A stretch of DNA of 29,926 nt from assembly GCA_937944075.1 (NCBI GenBank), contig CALDZZ010000057.1:1-29926 (forward strand). Reading direction: 5' to 3'. Of the stretch, positions 16,103 to 25,302 are shown piece after piece. This DNA comes from an uncultured Rhizobiaceae group bacterium. GTDB taxonomy: Bacteria; Pseudomonadota; Alphaproteobacteria; Rhizobiales; Rhizobiaceae. Numbering within the stretch: position 1 is the first letter of the stretch; every line of letters starts with the position of its first letter. Position numbers and translations under genes: made by a program. The notes under the pieces were generated by a model. The model was not told the origin of the DNA. It did no database searches and was given only the letters and a program-made list of their open reading frames with translations.

Positions 16103-17077
16103 ATGAAACAGGAAGATTCTGAATATCAATTCGTGGGCGATGATATCGTTGTCCCCTTTGCTGTAGAGCCGCTTGATGTTCGCGGCAGGGCGGTGAATCT
16201 TGGGCCAATGCTGGATTCAATTTTGAAGCGGCATGACTACCCCCAAGACATAGCCTTTCTGATGGGCGAATTGATTTCGCTAGCAGTTTTGCTCGGCACT
16301 TCATTAAAGTTTGATGGCAAGTTCATCCTGCAAACACAGTCTGATGGGCCTGTTTCACTGGCGGTTGTGGATTATACTACTCCGGATTCAATCAGGGCTT
16401 ATGCACGCTACAACAAGGATGATTATGAGCAGGCGTTGAAAGATGGGAAAACCAGTCCGCGTGATTTGCTGGGTGAGGGCATAATGGCAATGACGATTGA
16501 TCATGGTGCAGACATGCAGCGATACCAGGGCATCGTCAAACTGGATGGCATTTCCCTTGAAGAGGTTGCCCATCAGTATTTTTTGCAGTCGGAACAAATT
16601 CCAACCCGTATCAAATTGGGTGTCGCACAAATATTACGTGCCTCCGAAGATGGCAGCAAGACGGAAACCAGCTGGCGTGCCGGCGGAGTGTTGACCCAGT
16701 TTTTCCCTGATTCAGAAGACCGCATTAAGCAAAGGGACTTGCCAAGCGGTGCAGAAGATGAAGATCAGGAAACCCATCCAGAAGATGATGCATGGCTCGA
16801 ATCCTCTGCCCTGATGGATACAATAGGCGATGACGAATTGACAGATCCACAGATCAACATTGAACGCCTGTTGTACCGGTTGTTTAATGAGCATGGTGTG
16901 CGGGTTTTTGAAGGCACAAAGGTTCTGGACAAATGCACTTGTAGTCGCGAAAAAGTTGTCGGACTTGTCAAGACATTCAAGGATGATCCTGAAAAGCCGC
17001 TCAAGCCGGACGAAAGCTTCACAACGGTTTGTGAGTTCTGCAATACATCCTATACAGTTTCCGCGGACGAGGTTTAA
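16103..17077 (+). CDS. hslO: Redox-regulated chaperone Hsp33
   Basis: 324-residue cytoplasmic holdase activated by oxidation. The amino part has the Hsp33 substrate-binding fold (LISLAVLLGTSLKFDGKFILQTQSDGPV). The carboxyl redox switch has four zinc-binding cysteines: CTC (C278, C280) and CEFC (C310, C313). A charged acidic insert rich in Glu and Asp lies around 212-236. GAGAGAAA precedes the ATG. It follows argF by 43 bases; the argD-argF-hslO order is common in rhizobia. I see no clear terminator downstream. Confidence 0.95.
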   Translation: MKQEDSEYQFVGDDIVVPFAVEPLDVRGRAVNLGPMLDSILKRHDYPQDIAFLMGELISLAVLLGTSLKFDGKFILQTQSDGPVSLAVVDYTTPDSIRAYARYNKDDYEQALKDGKTSPRDLLGEGIMAMTIDHGADMQRYQGIVKLDGISLEEVAHQYFLQSEQIPTRIKLGVAQILRASEDGSKTETSWRAGGVLTQFFPDSEDRIKQRDLPSGAEDEDQETHPEDDAWLESSALMDTIGDDELTDPQINIERLLYRLFNEHGVRVFEGTKVLDKCTCSREKVVGLVKTFKDDPEKPLKPDESFTTVCEFCNTSYTVSADEV

Positions 17078-17129
17078 GCGCTAACTTTCACTGATTGGTG
17101 ATGCGTGTAATCAAATCGTGTTTACCGCA

Positions 17130-17143
17130 TTACAAAGTTGTAA
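17130..17143. promoter_or_regulatory. Palindrome upstream of the RND efflux genes
   Basis: TTACAA-AG-TTGTAA, perfect 6-base arms with a 2-base spacer, 59 bases before the adaptor gene start. A TATACT at 17165-17170 could be its -10 element, which would put the palindrome over the -35 region, a usual place for a repressor. No TetR- or MarR-type gene is adjacent. Confidence 0.35.
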
Positions 17144-17201
17144 CTTGTCGAAATCCTTCTTTGCTATACTTATATAGACTGGATTGGATAAGCTGATAGC
17201 C

Positions 17202-18566
17202 ATGTTACAAAAAACTGACGCAATACAACCCGATTTTGAGACTACAACCGCAGAAGCACCTGCAAAAAGAGGCGCTTTTTACTGGTTGGTGAAGTTTTTG
17301 CGGATTTTTTCTCAATTCATTCTGATGGCTGCCATCTTATATGGGGGCTACTTTTTCATGAACCGAATGATTGAAGCCAAGGAAGTGCCATCAAAGCGCC
17401 CGCCCTTCAAAACGGTTTATACAGTTGATACAGTTGTTGCAAAGTCAGGCAATTATCAGCCCTCAATGGTTGTATATGGTGAAGTGCAAGCTGCCAAAAC
17501 AGTTGATTTGAGATCGCTTGTTGGTGGGCAAATTGTAAATGTCAGCCCAAACCTTCTGGTGGGCGGCCGGGTTGAAAAAGGTGAGGTGCTCTTCGAGGTC
17601 GACAAGTTCAATTTTGAAACGGCCATGAGCGGCGCCAAATCAACAGTCATTGAGACAAGGGCAAGGGTTTCAGAAAATGAAGCACTTATTGCTGTCGAAG
17701 AAGCCCGCATCAACAGCCTTCGCGAACAGTTGAAGCTGGCGCAGAGCGACCTGAAAAGAATAAAGCAGCTTAAAAATCGTGGAAGTGCAACAGAGAGAGC
17801 CGTCGAGGAACGTGAGCTTATTGTAAGCCAGCGTGCGCAGGCACTTGAACAAAGTCAGCTTAATTTGATCGTGCAGAAATCCCGCGTCGAACAGTTGAAG
17901 GCTGTATTGGCACGCGCTGAGCGCGGTGTGGTAGAGGCGGAGCGCAATTTGCAGGATACTTCCCTCTTGGCGCCAATGACCGGTGTGATACGAGAAAATA
18001 ATGCAGCCGTAGGCCGTCTTATCAGCGTTAATGATATGGTTGTCTCAATGTACAGGGATGACAAGCTGGATGTTCGCTTCACTCTGACAGACCAGCGTTT
18101 TGGACGCATACAATCCGACAAGCAGGGCGTGATTGGCCGTGAAGTGGAAATCATCTGGGTTGTGGGTGGAGAAGAGTTTCGCTACCGGGCAACAATAGAG
18201 CGCATTAGTGCCCAAATAACTTCTGACAGGGGCGGCGTTGAGGTTATTGCCAGCATTACAGATAATATCGAAAACAACGCATTGCGCCCAGGTGCCTTTG
18301 TAGAGGTTATTGTTCCTGACAAGTCATTTGAAGGGAATTACAGAATTCCTGAAACAGCGCTTTATAACAACGACACGGTTTATGTTTCAATTGATGGCGA
18401 ACTTGCCGCCAGAAACGTCAAGGTATTGGCCCGGGACGGAGATGCCATCATTGTTGATGGCGCAATCAAGGACGGGGACATAATTCTGGTCACAAGAATT
18501 GCAGAGATTTCCGAAGGTCTGAAGGTAAGACCACCGGAAACAGCTCAAACCGGGACAGCGCAGTAA
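17202..18566 (+). CDS. RND efflux periplasmic adaptor (membrane fusion protein)
   Basis: 454 residues. One amino-terminal membrane anchor at about 36-54 (FSQFILMAAILYGGYFFMN), then the HlyD-like architecture: a half lipoyl domain (VYGEVQAAKTVDLRSLVGGQIVNV, split as VYGEVQAAKT and SLVGGQIVNV), a helical hairpin with coiled-coil character (about 150-245), the second lipoyl half (LLAPMTGVIRENNAAVGRLI) and a beta-barrel domain. It links the RND pump at 18605 to an outer-membrane channel. An in-frame TTG at 17184 would add six residues; ATG 17202 is preferred. There is no TolC-type gene in the window, so the channel is elsewhere. Substrate unknown. Confidence 0.9.
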   Translation: MLQKTDAIQPDFETTTAEAPAKRGAFYWLVKFLRIFSQFILMAAILYGGYFFMNRMIEAKEVPSKRPPFKTVYTVDTVVAKSGNYQPSMVVYGEVQAAKTVDLRSLVGGQIVNVSPNLLVGGRVEKGEVLFEVDKFNFETAMSGAKSTVIETRARVSENEALIAVEEARINSLREQLKLAQSDLKRIKQLKNRGSATERAVEERELIVSQRAQALEQSQLNLIVQKSRVEQLKAVLARAERGVVEAERNLQDTSLLAPMTGVIRENNAAVGRLISVNDMVVSMYRDDKLDVRFTLTDQRFGRIQSDKQGVIGREVEIIWVVGGEEFRYRATIERISAQITSDRGGVEVIASITDNIENNALRPGAFVEVIVPDKSFEGNYRIPETALYNNDTVYVSIDGELAARNVKVLARDGDAIIVDGAIKDGDIILVTRIAEISEGLKVRPPETAQTGTAQ

Positions 18567-18604
18567 AACACAAAACGTGTTGAACAAACCATAAGGCAAA
18601 GATC

Positions 18605-21600
18605 ATGATTGCACGTACTATTCCGGGAGGTGGCATTGTCAGCCTGTTTGCACGCCATCCTAATGCTGCAAACCTGCTCATGATCCTGATGGTTATTTTC
18701 GGCATTTTTGCCATCAGTAAAATAAATACCCAGTTTTTCCCTACAGTTGAACGACAGGAAGTACGTGTTTCAGTTGCCTGGTCTGGTGCCAGTGCAGAGG
18801 ACGTCGAGCGAAACATCCTGCAGATCATAGAGCCTGAAGTGCGCTTCATTGATGGCGTTGACAACATGATCTCCTACGCACGCGAAGGAGCAGGTTCGAT
18901 TTCATTGGAGTTTCTTCCGGATGCCGACATGCAACAGGCTCTGGCAGATGTTGATACGGCGGTAAAGGCAGTCACCAATCTTCCCGATGGTGCTGATGAG
19001 CCCGAAGTTTCAAAGGCATCCTTCTTTGACCGCGTTGCCCGACTTTCCATTTCCGGTGACGTGCCTGAAAGTACCTTGCGAATTTATGCCAAGAAAATCA
19101 GGGACGATCTGATTGAGCGTGGTATCGACAAGATCTCCTTTGTGGGTATGCGGGATGTTGAACTTCAGGTGGAAATTTCCGAAAGAGAGTTGAGACGTCT
19201 GGGACTTTCCATTTCCGATGTGTCAGCCGTTATTGCAGGAAACAGTCGCGATACACCTTCCGGCCAGTTGAAAGGCGATGTTGAAAAACAGATACGCGCA
19301 CTGGCAAATGCCGAAGACCCATCCGAGCTCGAGAATATTGAAATCAAGTCCTTTGCATCAGGTGAAAAGGTTCTGCTGGGTGATATTGCAACCATAACTA
19401 CCGGTTACGAGGATGGCCAGTCACGAGGGCTTTCAGGTGGCAAGCCTGCCATTCAGATTACAGTTGAACGGGCTTTGAGTGCCGATACGCTGAAAACGGC
19501 TCGCATACTGGATCAATATCTTTCTGAAATTGAAAATGTCATGCCACCTGGTATTACACTGAAGAAATATGAGGTGCGTGCAGATTCACTTGTGGAGCGC
19601 ATTTCCCTTCTCTTCTGGAACGGTGTCTTTGGGCTTGTGCTGGTTGTAGCAACCTTGTTCCTCTTTTTGAATGCACGCATTGCATTTTGGGTAGCCGCAG
19701 GCATTCCGGTAGCAATGTTTGCCACCCTTGGGTTCATGTTGTTGATGGGGCAGACCATCAACATGATTACACTTTTTGCAATGATCATGATGCTGGGCAT
19801 CATCGTGGATGATGCCATCGTGGTTGGCGAGCATACCGCATCACGCTTTGAGGCAGGTGACGGTCCGTTTGAAGCAGCAGAAAATGGTGCCGGGCGAATG
19901 TTGACACCCGTCATGGCAGCCATGATCACCACGATTGCTGCCTTTGCTCCCATGTTGCTGATAGGTGACATCATTGGCCAGATCATGGGCGTCATGCCCT
20001 ATGTTGTCATTGCCGTCATCATCGCCAGTCTGATTGAGTGTTTTCTCATTCTGCCCGGGCATCTGGCGCATACGCTGGAGCATAAACCGGCACGGCGCTG
20101 GTCTTTTTGGCGGCAAATGTTTTTTGCAGGTCTCGTCGGCGGCATCTTGATTGCGGTTGTTAACCGGGTATCTGCCGGCTCCATAGATGTCGGCGGCATT
20201 CCGTATCTCAAGCCAATGTTGCAACTCCATGAGAATGGTCAAATACCCCTGTTTATCCTTATGGTGACCATTGGTTCCTTGCTCGTTGGAACCTTGTTTG
20301 AACTTGTTTTCTGGATGCTGAAAAAAATATCACCAAAAGCCCGAGGTCCCAATGATCAGGGCTGGTTCAGAAATTGGTTTGATCGTCATTTCAACGCATT
20401 CAGAGACGGGCCGTTTAACTGGATGGTTCGCCTGTCTTTCAATTGGCGGTACGTTACTGTGGCGATTGCGATTGCCAGCATGATGGTACTGGCCTTGGGC
20501 CCAATTAATGGTGAGAAGGTAAAATTTGTCTTTTTCCCGTCACCCGAAGCAGAAAACATTCGTGCCCGTCTGGTCTTTAATGCAGGCATACCGGAATCGC
20601 GCGCCTATGAGATCATTAATGCTGTTGAACAATCGCTGGAACGTGCAACTACAGAATTGACCGATGGTGAGGAAGAACTGGTCAAGGCAGTGTTTACCAC
20701 ACTGGGTAGCGCTGGTCGTAGTGTTGGAGATAATCTTGCTGAACTGCGTGTGCAGTTAACCTCTTCTGAAATAAGAACCATACGGACTCCGGATATCGTA
20801 AGGGCCTGGCGTAAGGCACTTCCCAAACTATCCGGCGCAAAAAGAATTGCCATTTTTGAATCGCGCGGTGGTCCTCCCGGTCGCGATATTGATGTTGAAT
20901 TGATTGGAAGTGATGTCGCTACTCTCAAAGAAGCGTCAACAAAAGTCATTCCGATCATTCAGGCAATTAACGGCGCATCTGGTGTTGCAGATGATTTGCC
21001 ATTTGGAAAGCCTGAATTGATCATGGAGCTTTTGCCGCGTGGTGCAGCTCTCGGTTTTAGTATCGACGAAGTTGGACGTCAGGTTAGGGATGCTTTTGAT
21101 GGTGCAATTCCACGCCGATTTGCAAAAGGCGATGATGAAGTCACCATCCGCGTCATCCGAACGACCCGCGAGAAGGGGGGCGATAAACTCAGAAACTTTG
21201 AATTACGCAGCCCGCAGGGCGAATTTGTGCCCTTGAGCGAAGTTGTTCGTTTGACAGAAAAGCAGGGCTTTTCCGCCATTCAGCGCGAAGATGGAAAGAC
21301 GATTGTTTCTGTCACGGCAGATCTTAATACGGATATCATCACAACCGATGAGGCGATTGAGGAATTGCTGGCCAGCAATCTGCCTCAAATCATGGATCAG
21401 ATGGGTGTTGACTACCGCTTTGGTGGCAAGGATGAAGAGCGCAAGAAAGCTTTCTCGGATTTAACCACGGGGATCTACATAGCCCTTGCCGTCATTTATA
21501 TTGTGCTTGCCTGGGTGTTTGGAAGTTATTTCAGGCCGATAGCAATCATGCTGATTATCCCGTTCGGGATGGTGGGTGCTGTTGTCGGTCACTGGGTGCT

Positions 21601-22006
21601 TGGCTTCAAGTTGACGATCCTCTCATTCATTGGTCTCTTGGGGCTTGCGGGTATTCTGGTCAACGATTCCATTATTCTGGTCAGCCGTCTTGATGAAAGA
21701 CTGGATGAGGGTGAAACCCTGCATGAGGCTGCAATTGGCGCAAGCCGGGACAGGCTGCGCGCTGTGCTTCTCACATCACTTACAACCATCGGCGGACTGG
21801 TACCACTCATGTTTGAAAAAAGCCTTCAAGCACAGTTTTTGCTGCCAATGGCAATAACCATTGTCTTTGGTTTGGGCTTGGCAACGTTGATTGTCCTGTT
21901 CCTGGTTCCTGCCTTTATCGGAATTGGCGATGATATTCGTTGGTCCATCGATAAAATATTTGGTGAACGCAGACGAAGACGCAACGTGACACAAGCTGCT
22001 GAATAA
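18605..22006 (+). CDS. RND family efflux transporter permease
   Basis: 1133-residue inner-membrane proton-driven exporter of the AcrB-like superfamily. The start (GGGIVSLFARHPNAANLLMI) has the first helix, with periplasmic porter domains after it. TM4 carries the proton-relay aspartates D402-D403 in GIIVDDAIVVGE. The usual TM10 lysine is absent: that stretch reads AGILVNDSIILVSR (V1019-N1020-D1021), as in non-AcrB branches. Two extra hydrophobic segments (about 506-522 and 547-571) lie between the two halves, making it some 80-100 residues longer than AcrB. It starts 38 bases after the adaptor gene and ends 21 bases from convergent trkH. Substrate cannot be inferred. Confidence 0.92.
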   Translation: MIARTIPGGGIVSLFARHPNAANLLMILMVIFGIFAISKINTQFFPTVERQEVRVSVAWSGASAEDVERNILQIIEPEVRFIDGVDNMISYAREGAGSISLEFLPDADMQQALADVDTAVKAVTNLPDGADEPEVSKASFFDRVARLSISGDVPESTLRIYAKKIRDDLIERGIDKISFVGMRDVELQVEISERELRRLGLSISDVSAVIAGNSRDTPSGQLKGDVEKQIRALANAEDPSELENIEIKSFASGEKVLLGDIATITTGYEDGQSRGLSGGKPAIQITVERALSADTLKTARILDQYLSEIENVMPPGITLKKYEVRADSLVERISLLFWNGVFGLVLVVATLFLFLNARIAFWVAAGIPVAMFATLGFMLLMGQTINMITLFAMIMMLGIIVDDAIVVGEHTASRFEAGDGPFEAAENGAGRMLTPVMAAMITTIAAFAPMLLIGDIIGQIMGVMPYVVIAVIIASLIECFLILPGHLAHTLEHKPARRWSFWRQMFFAGLVGGILIAVVNRVSAGSIDVGGIPYLKPMLQLHENGQIPLFILMVTIGSLLVGTLFELVFWMLKKISPKARGPNDQGWFRNWFDRHFNAFRDGPFNWMVRLSFNWRYVTVAIAIASMMVLALGPINGEKVKFVFFPSPEAENIRARLVFNAGIPESRAYEIINAVEQSLERATTELTDGEEELVKAVFTTLGSAGRSVGDNLAELRVQLTSSEIRTIRTPDIVRAWRKALPKLSGAKRIAIFESRGGPPGRDIDVELIGSDVATLKEASTKVIPIIQAINGASGVADDLPFGKPELIMELLPRGAALGFSIDEVGRQVRDAFDGAIPRRFAKGDDEVTIRVIRTTREKGGDKLRNFELRSPQGEFVPLSEVVRLTEKQGFSAIQREDGKTIVSVTADLNTDIITTDEAIEELLASNLPQIMDQMGVDYRFGGKDEERKKAFSDLTTGIYIALAVIYIVLAWVFGSYFRPIAIMLIIPFGMVGAVVGHWVLGFKLTILSFIGLLGLAGILVNDSIILVSRLDERLDEGETLHEAAIGASRDRLRAVLLTSLTTIGGLVPLMFEKSLQAQFLLPMAITIVFGLGLATLIVLFLVPAFIGIGDDIRWSIDKIFGERRRRRNVTQAAE

Positions 22007-22027
22007 GCTGATAGTTAGATAGGTTTT

Positions 22028-23479
22028 TCAGGCTTTCCAGAATCTTGGCATGAACAGCACCAGCACCGTAAACAGTTCCAGCCTGCCGACCAGCATGGCT
22101 GCTGAAAGTATCCACTTTGCAGTATCGTTGAGTTCCTGAAAGGTAGACGCCGGACCAATGGTACTGCCCAGACCTGGGCCAACATTGGAAATCGCGGTTC
22201 CTGCAGCGGACATGGAAGTCAGAAAATCAAGCCCGGTCAGATTAAGCAGAATTGCAAAAATGCCAAACAGCAAAAAATAGACAGCAAAGAAATTCATCAC
22301 AGCCGTGGATACGCCATCATCAACATGAGCTCCATTGAATCGCATGACAAAAATTCCGTTTGGATAAAAAATTCGTTTCAGGTGCTGCTTTACTGTCTCA
22401 AACAAGATCTGGAAACGAAAAATCTTGATGCCACAGGAGGTGGATCCCGCACAGCCACCAATAAACATGATAGCAAAGAAAAATGCATTGGCACCCGGCG
22501 CCCATTGTCCATAATCAGTTGATGAATATCCGGTGCCGGTAACAACCGAAGTGACATTGAACAAGGCTTCCACAATTCTTGTTTGTGTCGTTTCCCCTTC
22601 AATGGGTGTATTCAACAAAAAGGCAATCAGGGTGCAGCCGGCAAGAATTGCAAAAAAGGTTTGTACCTGTGTGTTCTCCCAAAGCTTTTCAGGCTGTCCC
22701 CTTGTGGCCTGAACATAGAGGATAAAGGGTATGGAGCCCATGATCATGAAAGTCACTGAAATCATGTGTATGGAATGGCTTTCGAAATATCCCATGGAAG
22801 CATCCTTTGTTGAAAAGCCTCCGGTCGCCACCGTCGTCATGGCATGAATTATTGCATCAAACAGGCTCATGCCTGCAAAGAAATAGGCAATGCTGCAAAT
22901 CGCTGTGATGATGATGAAAACCAGCGTCAGCACACCGGAGATTTGTGTTGCTCGCGGCATGATTTTTTCTGCCGTATCGAAAGCCTCAATCTTGAAGAGT
23001 TGCATGCCACCAATTTGCAACATGGGTAAAACAGCAACCGCCATCACAATAATTCCCAAGCCACCCAACCATTGTTGAATGCCACGCCACAACAAAATTC
23101 CGGGTGGCTGGCTATCGAGATTGGTTATCACAGTTGATCCGGTGGTGGTTAGCCCGGACATGGATTCAAAAAATGCATCAGTAAAGGTGGGAACAGCTCC
23201 TGACAGCAAATAGGGAATTGAGCCAAAGGTCACCAGTGCCACCCAGACAGCCGTTGTCATGACAAAGGCCTGTCTCGTGGACATGCCTTGTGATGTGCCT
23301 CGTGCGCCTGAGTAAAGACCAAGACCAATCAGTAGCGCCAGAGAGCCAGTAAAGGCAAAGACTTCCCAGTCGTCATTATCTGAAAAGTAGTCAGCCAGTG
23401 CCGGCAGAAACATTGCACCACCCAGGGTGGCAATCAACATGCCAACAATCAGGAATATGGGACGAAGACTGGCAATCAT
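22028..23479 (-). CDS. trkH: Potassium uptake protein TrkH-type
   Basis: 483-residue membrane subunit of a Trk potassium uptake system. The four pore loops with selectivity-filter glycines are visible: TTTGSTVI, VATGGFST, VVTGTGYSS and TAISNVGPGLGS. GGCAGSTSCGIKIFRF, near the third repeat, is a TrkH hallmark. Length is typical. The regulatory TrkA subunit is not in the window. It follows apaG by 13 bases on the same strand, so it probably belongs to the metZ-apaG transcript, and converges on the RND gene. Sodium transport is a less likely alternative. Confidence 0.93.
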   Translation of the reverse strand: MIASLRPIFLIVGMLIATLGGAMFLPALADYFSDNDDWEVFAFTGSLALLIGLGLYSGARGTSQGMSTRQAFVMTTAVWVALVTFGSIPYLLSGAVPTFTDAFFESMSGLTTTGSTVITNLDSQPPGILLWRGIQQWLGGLGIIVMAVAVLPMLQIGGMQLFKIEAFDTAEKIMPRATQISGVLTLVFIIITAICSIAYFFAGMSLFDAIIHAMTTVATGGFSTKDASMGYFESHSIHMISVTFMIMGSIPFILYVQATRGQPEKLWENTQVQTFFAILAGCTLIAFLLNTPIEGETTQTRIVEALFNVTSVVTGTGYSSTDYGQWAPGANAFFFAIMFIGGCAGSTSCGIKIFRFQILFETVKQHLKRIFYPNGIFVMRFNGAHVDDGVSTAVMNFFAVYFLLFGIFAILLNLTGLDFLTSMSAAGTAISNVGPGLGSTIGPASTFQELNDTAKWILSAAMLVGRLELFTVLVLFMPRFWKA

Positions 23480-23492
23480 TCGAGAAAGGCCT

Positions 23493-23885
23493 TCAATTTA
23501 TGCTCGGGTCAAGATCTGGCAGATCCAGCGGAAAGGCTGGAATGGATACCTCGATTTGAGCGCCCTGATCGTTTTGCATCGTGTAATGACCCACCATGAT
23601 ACCGGAGGGTGCCGTTAGCGGACAGCCGCTGGAGTAGGTATATTCCTGACCATCTTCAAGATATGGCTGTTCACCAACCACTCCTTCTCCACGCACTTCT
23701 TCAATGTGTCCGTTGCTATCTGTGATATACCAGTATCTTGAAATGAGTTGTAGCGTATTGCCTGAGTTATTTCTGATCGAAACGCGATAAGCCCAAAAAT
23801 ACTCGGAGTTTTGTGGGTTGGATCGTTCGTCGATATAAACGGGCATTACCGTCACTGTAACGCCGTATGTTGTAGCCTTGAACAT
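23493..23885 (-). CDS. apaG: ApaG domain protein
   Basis: 130 residues, the usual size of ApaG, a single fibronectin-III-like beta-sandwich. Characteristic segments: YFWAYRVSIRN, LISRYWYITDSNGHIEEV, GEGVVGEQPYLEDGQEYTYSSG and PSGIMVGHYTM. ApaG has been tied to cobalt and magnesium resistance in enterobacteria, but its biochemical role is not settled. It lies 87 bases downstream of metZ and 13 upstream of trkH on the same strand. GAGG sits 12 bases before the ATG. Confidence 0.96.
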   Translation of the reverse strand: MFKATTYGVTVTVMPVYIDERSNPQNSEYFWAYRVSIRNNSGNTLQLISRYWYITDSNGHIEEVRGEGVVGEQPYLEDGQEYTYSSGCPLTAPSGIMVGHYTMQNDQGAQIEVSIPAFPLDLPDLDPSIN

Positions 23886-23972
23886 GTCGATTGATGCCTC
23901 GCAATACCATCCGAAGCATTAGCATGATTTTGCATGCAACCCAAACACTCAATTGTCTTTCATCGCATCTGT

Positions 23973-25160
23973 TTATTGTGCCACGGACAAGGCCTGTTCA
24001 ATATCCTCGATGAGATCAGCGCTGTCTTCCAGTCCGACTGAAAGTCTTATCATGCCATCTGAAATGCCGAGTTCGTCACGGTCCTCATCAGAAAGGTTCT
24101 TGTGGGTCGTTGTGGCAGGATGCGTAATCAGGCTTTTTGCATCGCCCAGATTATTGGAGATCTGTATTGTCTCAAGGGCATTGATGAATTTGAATGCCTT
24201 TTCCTTTCCCCCCTTAACCTCAAAGGCAAGCATGGTAGAGCCGCCTCTCATTTGCCTTTGGGCAAGTTCGGCCTGGGGATGGCTTTCATGGCCAGGATAA
24301 ATCATTTTGTTGATGCATGTGTTATCAGCAATCAAGTCGGCAATCATGCCAGCGCTGGCAGTCTGTTGGTTGACCCGAATGGAAAGGGTCTCAAGTCCCT
24401 TGAGAAAGTTCCAGGCATTAAATGGGCTCATGCTTGGCCCCGTATGACGGAAATATTCATGCAAGTGTTCGTTTACCCATTCCTCACTGCCCAGGATTAT
24501 CCCGCCCAGGCAACGCCCCTGGCCATCAATATGTTTTGTGGTTGAATACATCACAATATCTGCACCCAGTTCCATCGGGCTTTGATGCAGTGGCGTGGCA
24601 AAAACATTGTCTACAATCAGCACGGCACCATTTTCGTGGGCCAGGTCAGCCACTGCCTTGATGTCAACCAGTTCAAGTGTTGGGTTGGTAGGACTTTCCA
24701 GAAAGAAAACTGTCGTGTTTGGCTTGACGGCTGCCTTCCATGCGTTGATGTCTTTGCCATCGACCAGTGAAAATTCAACGCCATATTGCGGCATGAGTGT
24801 CTCTACAATCCACCGACATGAGCCAAAAAGCGCTTTGGCAGCGATCACATGATCACCAGCCTTCACCTGACAGGCAATCGAAGCTGCAACGGCTGCCATT
24901 CCCGATGCTGTCGCCCGTGCCGCCTCCGCGCCTTCAATTTCGCACATGCGTTTTTCAAACATGTCGACAGTCGGATTTCCATAGCGCGAATAAATAAACC
25001 CGGCTTCATCTCCATTGAAACGGGCTTCGGCAGCCTCTGCGCTATCGTACAAATAGCCTTGTGTCAGGAAAAGTGCCTCGGAGGTTTCCCCGTGCTGACT
25101 TCTGGAAGTGCCACTGTGAATGAGTTTGGTAGCCGGGCGCCAATTTTTGCTTGAGGACAA
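23973..25160 (-). CDS. metZ: O-succinylhomoserine sulfhydrylase MetZ
   Basis: 395-residue PLP enzyme of the Cys/Met metabolism family that makes homocysteine directly from O-succinylhomoserine and sulfide. Motifs: KNWRPATKLIHSG, FIYSRYGNPTVDMFE, ASGMAAVAASI and LIVDNVFATPLHQSP, with the PLP lysine K209 in MYSTTKHIDGQGRCLGG. The start is TTG at 25160 with GGAG 7 bases before it. The frame is open to 25331, but that extension would translate through the riboswitch and terminator and has no homologue-like sequence. Controlled by the SAM-II leader upstream. Use of acetyl- rather than succinyl-homoserine is possible; MetZ is the usual assignment in rhizobia. Confidence 0.93.
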   Translation of the reverse strand: MSSSKNWRPATKLIHSGTSRSQHGETSEALFLTQGYLYDSAEAAEARFNGDEAGFIYSRYGNPTVDMFEKRMCEIEGAEAARATASGMAAVAASIACQVKAGDHVIAAKALFGSCRWIVETLMPQYGVEFSLVDGKDINAWKAAVKPNTTVFFLESPTNPTLELVDIKAVADLAHENGAVLIVDNVFATPLHQSPMELGADIVMYSTTKHIDGQGRCLGGIILGSEEWVNEHLHEYFRHTGPSMSPFNAWNFLKGLETLSIRVNQQTASAGMIADLIADNTCINKMIYPGHESHPQAELAQRQMRGGSTMLAFEVKGGKEKAFKFINALETIQISNNLGDAKSLITHPATTTHKNLSDEDRDELGISDGMIRLSVGLEDSADLIEDIEQALSVAQ

Positions 25161-25175
25161 TTTGATACTCCAAAT

Positions 25176-25207
25176 AAAAAAACCAGAATGCAAGTTGCGT
25201 TCTGGTT
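25176..25207 (-). terminator. Terminator of the metZ riboswitch (expression platform)
   Basis: On the minus strand AACCAGAA (25207-25200) pairs with TTCTGGTT (25188-25181), with further GC/GC pairing inside, followed by seven T. It lies between the SAM-II aptamer and the TTG start of metZ, 15 bases from the start. Placement before rather than after the gene means premature termination when the riboswitch is occupied. Confidence 0.85.
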
Positions 25208-25236
25208 CCTCAAGTGCGGGTGGTAATCCACAAAAT

Positions 25237-25293
25237 CGGCCCTTTAGCAACTTTTTTAAAGTGGCTGCAAGCCGGCCGGCCCAAATCACCACT
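25237..25293 (-). ncRNA. SAM-II riboswitch aptamer upstream of metZ
   Basis: Minus-strand RNA fitting the SAM-II (metA) motif: P1 AGUGG (25293-25289) with CCACU (25264-25260), the conserved UGAUUU right after P1, then UUGCAGC before the P1 3' arm, UUAAA, and GUUGCUAAA at 25251-25243. The pseudoknot can form between CGGCC in the loop and GGCCG at 25241-25237. SAM-II elements occur upstream of methionine genes in alphaproteobacteria; here the next gene is metZ. It binds S-adenosylmethionine and should lower metZ expression when SAM is abundant. Recognised from consensus by eye, not by a covariance search. Confidence 0.88.
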
Positions 25294-25302
25294 ATTAGAT
25301 GT

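Noticed and set aside
19513..19995. 160-codon open frame on the minus strand
   Set aside because: Met/Ala/Ser-rich mirror of RND membrane helices, a typical antisense artefact.
25271..25280. GCCGGCCGGC palindrome as a separate operator
   Set aside because: It lies in the loop of the SAM-II aptamer and is explained by pseudoknot pairing.
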